Assembly: GCA_029962745.1 (NCBI GenBank)
Contig: CM057162.1
Coordinates: 10,261,243-10,325,242 of the forward strand
Length of the DNA stretch: 64,000 bases
Source of the DNA: Echinometra lucunter
Lineage: Eukaryota; Echinodermata; Echinoidea; Camarodonta; Echinometridae
Direction: 5' to 3'
Part shown: in pieces, positions 46,200 to 57,075 of the stretch
How positions within the stretch are numbered: position 1 is the first letter of the stretch
How the letters are laid out: the number at the start of each line of letters is the position of its first letter
Notes under the pieces: generated by a model
Databases searched by the model: none
The model's input: the letters and a program-made list of their open reading frames with translations, nothing else
What the model was told of the DNA's origin: nothing
Program-made: the position numbers and the translations under genes

Positions 46200-46520
46200 T
46201 GCAGCGTCGAAACACACACCGTTGCAATGTGAATGACTGGCAGTTTATCAAGCCCTCATTCCGCGGGTTTGAAATAGCCTCCCGCCTTTGATGTCGAGCG
46301 CGAAGTACGGTGACTTCCGTGCATGCGGCCTCTCCATCATGTCCCCTTTAATGCTTCTCATTCTACGAGTTAATGCAATCTATTCCAATCCGTTCTGTTA
46401 CACGATTCTCAATTTGTATCAAGTGGACTTGACGCAATGAAATACATTTGGCTGGAATTACGCCGCTAAAAAGTCGGCACCACGGGTGCACCATGCTTCC
46501 AAGAATAGCAGGGTGGGTTC
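46200..46520. promoter_or_regulatory. Possible intronic regulatory module
   Basis: CpG-containing complex stretch in the 45359-48833 intron, without repeats or splice-bounded frames. Composition only. Confidence 0.2.
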
Positions 46521-47616
46521 TAAACCAGAATCTAGTCTTGTACTTCAAGCCTTTTTCTACATTTCTGTTAAAGGATGAAAGGCAAGAATCACACAGGACT
46601 TTATTTTAAAAAGGGTGTTTTCCTAACAATCATAGTACCGAGCACAATGGCACAAACCCACATCACCAACTTTGGAGAGCAATATTTACAGTCATGCAAT
46701 ATACAATGTACATGTATCCTCATACATGAACATACATACAGTTACATTTGATAAGGTACAGAATTTAGAAAAAATGTCTTCAAAATGATTGAATTTCTCA
46801 TCTTACTGTCTAGATGATGGGGGAAGCTCCCTACAAGTGATGAAAACTGATCAATGTTACGTGTGAATAATGATTATCAATCATTATATTAGAAACTTAT
46901 AATTCAAAGAGATGATTAAGTCTTTTTTTGGGGGGGGGGATTCTAGCGATCATCAGTAATCATTGTACAGGTGCATATAGTGTACATTTTAAATAAGAAA
47001 TAATTACATGTACATGTATACTGAATTCATATGGTACAACATCTTGCTTACTCTTACAATATTTAAACTTATCATTAATGAAAATAGACTTTTTTTACAA
47101 ATTGTATGAATACTTGTTAGACAAAGTTTCTCTTGAACTAAAAAGCTTGCTAGATGCCTGCTTGCCTGCCATGGCAACAACATGCAAGGTGAATTTCACC
47201 TAGTCTGATGTATTGTGCATCAAGTGAACAGAATAGTTGGCAGCTATGCTTTTGGAGAGAAATATGTAAATAATAAAATACATGATTGAATGGATCTATT
47301 CAAACTCCTTTAAATTACATGTACTTTTGAAAAATAAATCATACTTTCATAGTGTCACTTTAACATAATAAACAAATATGCAAAGCTCTCATGTATTTTC
47401 TCTACTTCTTTCATAAAGGTTTTTTTTTCCAATTTGTTTCTCAGGGGTCTGCAGTCCAAGACTAACTTGCGCCTCACTCTGGTCAGGTCACAGTACTTTG
47501 CCGAAAGCAATAATTGTTGTATATAGCAACAGCATGAGTCCATCCATGACAATGTCATACTGAGGCTAACCTGTGTGCTACAAGTACTGTACCTGTGCAA
47601 TCTACTTGTGTGATAT

Positions 47617-48046
47617 TTAACCCATAGAAGTACAGAGCTTTTTTAGACGTCTAAATTAATCATATTCAATCCTCAAATTGGCAATACAAATTATTTTTTT
47701 CCATGTTTACAAATACCCCCCATAGTTTGAAAAAAAATAAATATGGATATAACATAAACCACAATGAAATATGATTGTAAAATTGAATAAGAAATTGCCA
47801 ATTTGAACACAGAAATAGTGATTATATATTATTCACTGCATTACCAATTTAAAGAGTTTAATGATTAGTTACACTTAAACTGCTCTTAATCGAGAATGCC
47901 ACACCATACAGCGATGGGAAAGGGCTCAAATTTGTCCGTGCATTTTTCCCTTTCTGCTCATGTATGATATGTACTGCCCAACATTCTGGACCAACAGCTA
48001 CTGCAAAAGCATCTCCTAAAGGTGACACTGTACCTCTATGGGTTAA
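47617..48046. mobile_element. piggyBac-like MITE family A, copy 2
   Basis: TTAA-CCCATAGAAGTACAG at the left and TGTACCTCTATGGG-TTAA at the right. It matches 7971-8387 in reverse orientation almost throughout, including the CTGCTCTTAATxGAGAATGC and GTACTGCCCAACATTCTGGA blocks. Confidence 0.85.
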
Positions 48047-48833
48047 AGGGATTACAAAGAAATAGGAACAGAATGTCAAGAATGTAACATTCCTCATGTG
48101 TCATTTTCCTCTCTTTTGGGAGGGAGTGGTTAGGTTACACTTCTATGAAAAGTTATCAAAATTAGGTGGTTATTCTGTGTACGAAATCTACATCAAGTTC
48201 AGATGTAAGCTACATCTATACACACTCAATAAAATATTCCAAAACCTTTCTTTGGGCATACAAGGAGTATCACAAATTCCCTTTATGGTAAGAGCCATTT
48301 GTTGTTATTTCAACGAGCAAGAAATGAACCTGAAACTACTCAAACTGTGGATACCTTTTCTGATATCTGTCCAAAAAATAAAAAAATAAACAAAAGTTTA
48401 AAATGATCAGTTTCAAATGTTGCAGTCACGTGTATAGCAGCTGAGAATGACATGCCTTCAGCTTGCTTATGCTGGCTTTTTTTTTTAAAGCAATAATGTA
48501 CAAAGAAGATTTTAAAGGAATGGTCGGTACATATAGTAAAAAGCTCACATCAGCAACATTTACTAAAGAATTTTATCTTAATTCAATGAATAATAACAAT
48601 GAGCATGTAATGTCATGCTAATATCAACAGAAATATGTACATGTATCAATCAGAGATTACCTGCTTGAACAAAAAAAGAATAATCTACAAAGAGCCTTCT
48701 CAAACCTCAATGTAGTGCAAGATTTAACATATTTTCTTGACATAAATTTGTAATTTTCAGTATATAAAATTGAGTTAAAAATAGCATTTCTTTTTTCAAA
48801 TATTGAAATGCAAGGAAATGAAGCTTTACTTAC

Positions 48834-48919
48834 CACTGTACATTTCAGGGTGGGTGGACATTGGGGACCAGCTGCGCTGCCTTCTCTCACTCGGAGAGAA
48901 GCTATACAGGTCCACCAAT
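48834..48919 (-). CDS. ARHGEF11: PDZ-RhoGEF exon: N-terminal tail before the PDZ domain
   Basis: The exon is 86 bp with acceptor ttttcag before 48919 and donor gtaagt after 48834. It reads LVDLYSFSPSERRQRSWSPM then STHPEMYS, ending with a single G. The next exon starts with GT, making a Gly codon, so the junction is YS-G-PQELIQRLV. Ser, Arg and Pro richness (SFSPS, RSWSPMS) suggests a disordered, possibly phosphorylated tail, as in the vertebrate proteins, where the PDZ domain begins after a Ser-rich leader. Assignment rests on splice sites, phase with both neighbours and location; residue similarity to vertebrate leaders is weak. Confidence 0.75.
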
Positions 48920-49461
48920 CTGAAAAGAACAAGAAAAAAATAATCATAAATGGACATCATTAACAAGAAATCACATAAACTGCAATGATAATAAACTCAG
49001 ATGAGCAGAGACTGGCTTAGTACAAGTAGGTATACACGTAGGTAAGCTTATACAGATGCTTCGGGAGACAGTAAAAAAGGTAAAAATTGTAATTACTTAA
49101 TCTCCCTCTGAAAATCAAGAGAAACTCACATGAACAAACAGTTTTAAGTCACAAAAAAAAAAAGACTGACTTTTTTCCAGAAAAATTTTCAGGGGTGTTT
49201 GTTTGTTTGTTTTGTTTTTTGTTTTGTTTTTGTTTTTTTAAGCTTGTTTTCATCTTTTAATGAATTGTAAACAGAAAGGCCTTTGAATCTACGTGTAGGA
49301 AATGCACCATGCAATAAAGTTTGTGTTTTAATAATGAACAAGAAAAACAAACAACAGTAATGAAGGCAAATAAATGAAATATGTAAAACAAAAATTGCTA
49401 GGAATGAACAAGTAAATGTAGATGCCAACAATAAACATGGGCCTACATGTACATGTATATG

Positions 49462-49876
49462 TTAACCAATTTGTGACAGGAATTATTTAAAGCCTAATTT
49501 GATCAGCTTTTATTCTTCAAATTGGCAACACCAACATTTTTATTTTATTGCTACATTTTTCTTATAAAGCGTCATGTATCTGAAATGAATATAAATTGAC
49601 AGAAATTATTATGAAAAGTCAGAAACTTGCCAATTTGCAGGGGAAAACGTGATTTTAAACTTTCTATCACATTGCCAATTTAAGGATTTTAATGCTTATT
49701 TTCCTTTAAAAAATTTTCACCATCAATCAATGAATATTGACGCAACCAAAATGGGTACAGTTTGTGTAGAATTTTTTGCTCTTTCTGCTCATGTATTTGG
49801 TATGATTATTAGGGCTTTGCATCAAAAGATATTAGGCCAAACCACAAAATGTGGACCTCTGTCATGAATGGGTTAA
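49462..49876. mobile_element. piggyBac-like MITE family B, copy 1
   Basis: TTAA-CCAATTTGTGACAGG at the left and CTGTCATGAATGGG-TTAA at the right, about 415 bp, non-coding. It shares the AAATTGGCAA theme and a GAGCAGAAAGAGC motif with family A, which suggests a common ancestor. Confidence 0.8.
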
Positions 49877-50199
49877 ACCATTCATTCAAGAACCCGAAAG
49901 ACGTTGTACTATTAAAATGTCCTTTGACTGAATTCATGAATGGGAGTTGGTGTTTAATCTGGTATGTGCGAAACCTATATAAATGTCAAAATGAATCTGA
50001 AATGTCGCATTTGCTTAAAAATTTCTGTAATAAACGATATCAAATTCAAAAAATTGTAAAAGTCTGAGAACTTTTCAAAATGCTCTAACACACTCAAATA
50101 TTGGCCCTATAAAACTCAGTGTATCAAACAAACAAAAAAAATTGAATTTGAAACATCATCCAACATTATATGCAATTTCAAATTAACTCTCTTTTTGAA

Positions 50200-50410
50200 T
50201 TGCTCCTTCCTTTCTCCCTCCCTATCTGTACCTCTCTGCTCCCCTCCCACCCTCCCTTCCCATTTCCAAAATGTCCTACTCCCTCCCCAAGCCCCTCCAT
50301 CTACCTTTTACAATCTCATACCACCTGTCCCTTTCTCTCCTCCCTCCCCCCCCCCCCCCCCCCCCCCCTCTTACCCTTGTCCTTCCTTTCTTCCTTCCTC
50401 CCCCCTCCTG
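50200..50410. repeat. Polypyrimidine (C/T) region
   Basis: Long C/T-rich stretch with a C run (50347-50368); source of Pro/Ser-rich chance frames. Confidence 0.9.
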
Positions 50411-50430
50411 TTTTATCAATTACTACCTTT

Positions 50431-50845
50431 TTAACCCACAGCAGTACAGAGCTTTCTTGAGGTCTAAATTTATCATATTCAATCCTCAAATTAGCAATAC
50501 AATTTATATTTTCCACGTTTACATAGCTTGAAAAAATAGATATGGATATAACATAAACTAAAATGAAATATAATTGTAAAATTGAATCAGAAATATGCCA
50601 ATTCGAACACAGAAATAGTGATTATATATTATTCACTGCATTGCCAATTTAAAGAGTTCAGTGATTAGTTACACTTAAACTGCTCTAATTCGAGAACGCC
50701 ACATCATACAGCCATGGGAATGGGCTCAAAGTTTTCAGTGCATTTTTCTCTTTCTGCTCATGTATAATATGTACTGTCCAACATTATGGACCAACAGATA
50801 CTGCAAAAGCGTCTCCTAAAATGACACTGTACCTCTATGGGTTAA
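50431..50845. mobile_element. piggyBac-like MITE family A, copy 3
   Basis: TTAA-CCCACAGCAGTACAG at the left and TGTACCTCTATGGG-TTAA at the right. Same orientation as the 47617 copy. A C run and then an A run follow immediately (50846-50880). Confidence 0.85.
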
Positions 50846-51807
50846 CCCCCCCCCCCCCCAAAAAAAAAAAAAAAAAAAAACTTCCACCACTTTCTACATG
50901 TGAAAGAGCTTTTTTGCAAAAGTGGTTAGATCCATTTTTTGATGAAAACTGAGTTAATACTGCTATTAGAACATAATTCACGTGTGTTTCTGCCTTTTGA
51001 ATAAAATTATCAAGCTAAATTTTCAAAGCACTCGTGAAAAAAATGCTCTCTCTAATTTCACTTTTCCATAGACGCCTGTACAAAACCTGGCAAACAAATG
51101 CATTTTTCTCTGAAGTTACAAAACTGGATCTAACCCCTTTTGCAAACAAACTCTTCATGTATTACACGTACCCCTTCTCCCTTCATCATTTTAGAGACAT
51201 GACTGAAACAAGAGCATCACACACCCAAGATTTTTCCTCTAGATATGCACGACACTGGCATTCATACAAATGTAAAAGATCGGGAAATTGCATTTGTTCC
51301 GCAGTTTGCCCAGTTCCAGGGCTATGAAAAAATGGTGCGAAAGCGATCGCCACTTGTCCGCCACAATTGGGAGCATGAGCAGGTGGTGAGAGGTGCATTA
51401 TCTGTGGCATTAGTAAATATCTCCCTCTTGTGGCCCACCTCATTGGCTATAATGCGTTGATGCCTGCATGCTACTGGTCATGCGTGAGAAAGATGAAACT
51501 AGTCTATCACCATCAGACTTTAAGCACTGAAAAAATACAGAATCAAACATTCTAGCTTTGGAAGTCATCACATTGCATAAATCTACATGTTGCTCTTCTT
51601 TTTCTTTTTTTTCCTAAATTGCTCATCCATTCTTTTGATGAAAATAACTTAATTTCAGCATTTATCTAATCATGAAATCATTGATTCATTATAAAAACTA
51701 AATGTGATTGACAGTACACCCCACAACAAATTTCTCACTAAACTTCTGTCGGTCTTTACAACAGAATCATCTTTCAGCAAAGAACCTAACTATTTAAATT
51801 CATGGAG

Positions 51808-52283
51808 CTCTAGGGTAGGTTCAGGCGATTTTTTGAAGCTAGAATCACGAACATGAATCACAAATCAAAACACTGTTACAAAACACGGCTACTGCGGGAG
51901 AGCATTCAAGCGATTTTTCATCAACGCCGATTCTCGCTCATTGATTTCAAGCCCACCTACTGTGCATCGTGCTGCGCAGTATAGGTCAACTTCGGCACGC
52001 GCTTTCTGCATTTGTTTTGCCCCCAAACCGGAAACAGACCATAATAATGACGTCATAGAATAATGACCGAGATCTCTGTTGCGTTCAATCGATTTTTAGC
52101 GACCACGGTTCAGCAGAATCATGATTCAAATGCACCTTTTTCAGCGTTTCATGTTTGCATTTTGAAAGACGCTATTTTTACGACCTGAGAAAAATCAACT
52201 GAACACAACCGTGGTTTAAACTAAACATCTTTGAAAACCGTGATTCTAGGGTGAAAAATGGTTGCTTGAATGCAACCCTAGAG
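51808..52283. mobile_element. DNA element with CTCTAGGGT ends
   Basis: Left CTCTAGGGTAGGTTCAGGCG, right (inward, other strand) CTCTAGGGTTGCATTCAAGC. Interior repeats of GATTTTT, CATGATTC and AACCGTGGTT/ACCACGGTT form further inverted pairs. Non-coding, about 476 bp. Confidence 0.65.
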
Positions 52284-52379
52284 TAATATCACAAAATAGG
52301 TGGCATACATGTACATGTGACTGAACGGTCATGTAAACAGGAAAGCAAACAAATGAAAGTGATGAGCAAATAAAGTGAA

Positions 52380-52850
52380 CTGAATTTAACTGATTCCAAT
52401 TATATTTGACATTATTTACAATATCAGATTCATTTTGCTTTGATCAGAAACAATAACGAAAAATCAAATCAAATCAGAGGGACCTCCATTAATTGCAGCT
52501 GCTCGGGATAAACATAACTGATTTCATTTTCAGAAATTTTAACTGGTTCCAGATGAATTAAATCATTATGTTCAATTCAACTGACCTCTACTGAATCAAA
52601 CTGAACAGAAACTGACTTAACTCAGCTCAGTGATATTGTTCTGAATTAAACTCCACAGTAATGAACAGAACTGGAATTCTAAAAAACAATGGAATTCACA
52701 AACTGATAAGAAGTAACATAAACCAAGTGTAATGAATGGGTGACATGAACTAATCAGAAGTGAACTCAAGAACTGATCTGAACTCAATGACACTCAACTC
52801 AACCTGAGAGAAATGAACTGAACTGAATGCATTCAACTCTTAGCAATCAC
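52380..52850. repeat. Low-complexity AACTGAA-rich region
   Basis: Loose repeats of ACTGAA, AACTGA and TGAACT over several hundred bases, like a decayed short-unit array. Confidence 0.6.
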
Positions 52851-53894
52851 CTTTTAGAGTAGACTTCTCTCTTCACCTGCAGATTGAAAGACAGAAACTA
52901 GACACACACAAAAAAACACACACTATGGTGCGCCCTCTAATGGTTCCTGCTGGAGAGTCTGACAGGGGCAGCTGGTAGATCTTTCTTGACAATTGTTACC
53001 CCTTCTGACATGAGCGCCACAAGTGTGCTAATCTTATTAGCAGGCCAGGATATAGCCGCTGTGTGTATGATATGGAATACTTCCTGCTCCGTTAAATTCA
53101 CTCTCTCACTATTCCGCGAAGTCGACTAATTTGCGATTATCTTCCAAATTTGCGACTATCCTCCCCTTTGTAGAGGCAAAAAGCCGCAAAGTGGCACCAA
53201 ACTCGGGTCCAGTAATTTTATCAAATTACATGTACATGTAAATCCAGAGGAGTGAAAAAAATACATGACACACACAAGAGCAGTACGCCACCTACCACAG
53301 GAAAGATTGAATAAGGCTATAAGATGCAAATTGTAATCCGAAATTTTGCTTTCATACTGGTAGGTCCAAACTGAGCTCTTGTGATTGAAAAAGGTTTAAT
53401 CTGATATATCTTTTTTTTAAGAAAAAAGGTTTAATCTACATATGAAATTCCAATCAATGTAGGAATCAGAGATTGATTACATGTAGCTCTGCAAAATGTC
53501 AAGAAGAGATTTGTGCAGAAATTATATACATAAAACTTGCAAGACGGAAACCTCACTTTCCTATGACAAATCAAAAGCACACAAAGTGCCAAGAATATAT
53601 TGCTATCAACAGAATTATTGTAATTCAAACACATATTTGTGTGCATTTCTTTAAAAAAAATCCCCTTTAAAATGAGACATATTTACCATACAATTCATAT
53701 CATGAAATGTTCACAGCCCATCTTACTGTGACAAAATGGGACTGACAAAAGCCAAACAAGGCCAAAAATTGTTCCTTCATTGCTGTTGGATAGTGAGTTT
53801 TCAAAACCATCCAAAACACATTTTCATCTTGAAAATAGCATTGAAACTTTAGAGTGCTTTTCATACTATCAGCACATATGAAGACCAAATTTAA

Positions 53895-54480
53895 TGTATA
53901 CGCCAATATTTTCGCGTACAGATATTTTCGCGAATCACACGCTCATAGACATTTTCGCGAGTTGCTAAATTCGCGAGCGCAAGAGCAGGACTTGCAGTAA
54001 ACTTATATGTACATAAAAGAGCCATATCGGCAGATCCAGAGGATTTGTTTTTTGATTATTTTTTGCCAATACCATCACACTCGTAGCTTGCGATAAACAA
54101 AAAAGCCGTCATAAAACCCAATTTATTGATTTCTAGCGCGTTTTCAGCGACTCTCTTACCACCCCACAAAAGCCCCACAAGCTTTGGAAAAATGGCACCA
54201 AATCTGCATTTTTGATAGCAGAATTGGGCTTCTTAATAGGGGTTTTAGAGGTGACCATATACGGAGCTAACTTGTGGTTATTTTCTCTGTGTGTTATTAT
54301 ACACTACACACGGAGAGAAGGACTGCTGCACTTTCTGCATGCACTTGTATGGCAATGGCAACAATGTGCCGATGACGCCGTAAAGGAAGTGTACGTGCGG
54401 ATATTTTCGCGTGCTGTTGAATTCGCAATTGGCGAATGATTCGCGAAATTCACGTAAATAAAACCACCGTGAAAATTTCA
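53895..54480. mobile_element. Decayed DNA element rich in TATTTTCGCG
   Basis: Left part has ATTTTCGCGTACAGATATTT and TTCGCGAGTTGC. The right part has GCGGATATTTTCGCGTGCTG and GATTCGCGAAATTCACGT. The motif clusters at both ends suggest an old element with TTCGCG-type sub-terminal repeats. Exact ends are not defined. Confidence 0.5.
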
Positions 54481-55127
54481 GCTCATACAGTAATAGGTAC
54501 ATGCATTTCTTTTTCACTCCATTATCTACATGTAGGCATGCATAATCAAGTCATAATTCATTTCAGTTTTTCTGTCATTATTCTCAAAGAATTAAATATA
54601 CCACTATTCTTTTTTGCTATACCTAAACTGTGCATGGGCTTTACCATTGTTCCCTGAGAAATAGATGGGTCATTTACTGTTGACAGCTCAAGTTTGAGGA
54701 ACAGCCCCACTATTCAGGAATCTCACGTATTGGCCCGAAATCTGAAGAAGGGTGCAATTGCGTCCACATCCGCTCGAGCCAGCCTGAGCGTCGGTGCATC
54801 ATGCATGATGGACTGGATAAGCCAGCTCCTGAAGCTTGAGGTGAGGAGGATGCGTCAAAAATAGCCCACTATTTGGAAAATTAGCATGCTATTCTGCAAA
54901 TAAGTCCAAGCTTTCGGTGCCTTTCTTTTCAAGCAAGATAACTGGCTAATTCCATCTTCATCTGAGAATTAGCTCCCTATTCCTTGATCGGGCAATTTCA
55001 TGGGATCAGATGAAGAAGGCTATTCCTAAAGCTCCTGCTTGTGAGGACGCACCTAATTTCCAGGGTTAATGACCTTGCAATCAACAGACAAGAACAGTAG
55101 AAAGCAGATCATCAGTTTCAAACTCAC

Positions 55128-55206
55128 CGCACGTAATGAGCCATAACATCAGTGATTTCTTGAATTAAGAGAATCAAACGATTCCAAAATTTTCCATTTT
55201 TTTGAT
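55128..55206 (-). CDS. ARHGEF11: Candidate first coding exon (start codon at 55144-55142)
   Basis: On the minus strand a possible acceptor (ttttcag) precedes 55206 and a strong donor (gtgagt) follows 55128. The ATG at 55144 has G at -3 and G at +4, and reads MAHYV plus two bases (CG). The next exon begins with A, completing an Arg codon and giving MAHYVRLVDLYSFSPS. The resulting N-terminal extension ahead of the PDZ domain is about 50 residues, similar to vertebrate ARHGEF11. Sequence 55145-55206 would then be 5' UTR. The same frame stays open further upstream to an ATG at 55330, but that extension is hydrophobic and not protein-like, so I prefer the internal ATG. Phase agreement is supportive; no homology supports this short piece. 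Confidence 0.45.
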
Positions 55207-55659
55207 CTGAAAACACAAGGTTCCTGTAAGCATGCAGTGTACAGCAAGACAAGAAAGGAAACTTCCAAACGAACGGGCGACTCCCAAAATAAACTGCCAG
55301 GCAAACATGCAAATTGGGTTTTCGCCTCATTCAGCCAAGAAGTAATGAATGAATGATGAGTACATCGTTTGGCATTTGCAGAGGAAAACCTAGCCACAAT
55401 CAATCTTAGTCTCTCTTATTAATTGGATACTGTGGATTGGAGCCAGGTCTTCTTGATGGAGAGGGTCAGTGAGGCTGATCGAAAGTCCAAGATGACCACT
55501 GTAATGAATGCAATGTCATGCGCTACTGACCATCTGTGTTTGGGATGCTGGTATCATCACACTTGTCAGAATCTCCCTCAGAACTACATGTACATAGCCC
55601 TTACACAATCTGCTCTATCCATTTTTTTTCTTTTTTATTCCATCAAGGTCCTGGTTTCA

Positions 55660-55998
55660 GTATATGAGCAGAAAGACCTCTACACTTACCGTGCCCATTT
55701 TGGTTGTGCTACCGTTTGTTGTTTAATGCTGGAAAATTTTCAAATAAAAATAAGCATAATCCTTAAATTGGCAATGCACTGGAATATTCAAAATCACTGT
55801 TTTTCCAAGCAAATTGACAGATTTGTTTACTTCTCTACATACTTTCTGCAAAGTTTCTGTCAAGTTATATTTATTTCAAATACATGACTTTTCATAACAA
55901 AAATATACATGTAACAATAGGATAAAAATGCTGGTGTTGCCAATTTGAAGAAGAAATGATCAAATAAAGCTTCAAATGATTCATGTCAAAAATTGGTC
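55660..55998. mobile_element. piggyBac-like MITE family B, degraded copy
   Basis: It shares internal blocks with 61682-62091 (GAGCAGAAAG, GTGCCCATTTTGGTTG, CCTTAAATTGGCAATG, GTTGCCAATTTGAAGAA), but the left end is lost. It lies just upstream of the candidate start exon and makes a 154-residue chance frame that is not a gene. Confidence 0.7.
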
Positions 55999-56819
55999 AG
56001 CATTCAGAAGGCCAAGACTATACCTTTAATGACATTCAAAACTCCACAGAATCAATTGCATCATTTCCACATGACATAATAATGATTACCAAGGCCATGA
56101 CAGAGACACATTCAATCTGAACATCAACATGAATGCATCAATCCTACATGCAGGCACCCATGTGACAACTTTTACCAGTGTGGGTCAGTCTACAAAAACA
56201 GACCTTAATCTGACACTATATTAATATCATACCGCATCTTAACTCAACCATAGCCCATAACATTACTTAAGTAGCTACAGCACAGTGCTATGGACTGCCT
56301 ATAGACATGCTCTCCTCAGTGGCAAAATTCAGACCAACATGTAGAGTTCTAAGGCATAACAACTGAATGGGGTTTGTGCCTGCACACTAGGCCTGGAACT
56401 CTGGATCCTCCCGTTACCATGGTGATGGATAATGGGAAGCATCTCAGAAGCAGACTGGTGGTCTTCAACACCAGTCAACATTGATTTGGGATATGCAGGA
56501 GAGCATGAGCGTTATTTCATGTTAAACAGCAGTGTAGCGTAATTGCCAAAGAGAGACCTGCCATTGCACATGAGTTCCCCACTTACAACATGCAGAAGAT
56601 ATACCAAACACATTAGAACTACAATTAGGGGGAAAATATTCAATAAAAAAGAGATGTACAAATGTACATTTTACACATTTATTTTGCATATCCCTTTCTC
56701 TCTCTAAAAACTGCTATTTTTTACTTTATTCTACAAACTTAAATTCATTATATTTCTTCATTTTACTTTGTTTTCTTATTTCAATATCTATATATTTCTC
56801 TACTTTGTTTCTCAATCTC

Positions 56820-57075
56820 TACCCTCAGCTCTCTCATCTCTTCCCCCCCCCCCCGCCTCCATCTCTTTCTCCTCCTCTCTTTACCCCCTCTTTCTCTCCT
56901 CTCCTCTCCAATTCCCTGCCTTCCTCAATCCCTCCTTCTCTCTCTCTCTCTCTCTCTTCCTCCCTCCCTCCCTTCTTCCTTGTCATCCCTTTCATCTCTT
57001 CTCTCCTCTCCTCACTCCCTCTCTATCTCTCTCTCTCTATATATATATATCTCTCTCTCTCTCTCTCTCTCCCAC
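56820..57075. repeat. CT-rich microsatellite cluster
   Basis: Mixed (CT)n, (TCCC)n and (TA)n. The Ser/Leu/Pro-rich frames across it are not genes. Confidence 0.9.

Larger units (their letters stand above)
48920..55127 (-). other. ARHGEF11: Intron after the candidate start exon
   Basis: It contains MITE copies (49462, 50431, 51808), polypyrimidine DNA, the AACTGAA-rich region and the TTCGCG element. The GC-balanced part at about 54700-55070 could be regulatory. No other exon seen. Confidence 0.5.
1..55206 (-). other. ARHGEF11: Gene span: PDZ-RhoGEF (ARHGEF11/12-like), 5' part, truncated at window edge
   Basis: This is the overall gene on the minus strand, inferred by joining exons whose splice borders and phases agree. 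Family members couple G-alpha-12/13 and plexin signals to RhoA activation: an N-terminal PDZ domain binds receptor C-termini, an RGS-like domain binds G-alpha-12/13, and a DH-PH module exchanges nucleotide on RhoA. Only the N-terminus, PDZ domain and part of the Pro-rich linker are visible here; RGS-like, DH and PH exons must lie beyond coordinate 1. The YVALTLLG strand after the PDZ favours ARHGEF11 over ARHGEF12, although an invertebrate may have one ancestral gene. Introns from 5' to 3' are about 6.2, 3.5, 1.2, 34.8, 1.5, 2.3, 1.9 and 1.3 kb. The promoter is not located with certainty. Confidence 0.85.

Noticed and set aside
50170..50531. Pro/Ser-rich plus-strand frames
   Set aside because: Polypyrimidine tract and then a MITE copy; no splice sites or family features.
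55423..55887. 154-residue plus-strand frame
   Set aside because: Its second half is a degraded piggyBac-like MITE shared with 61682-62091. Composition is not protein-like.
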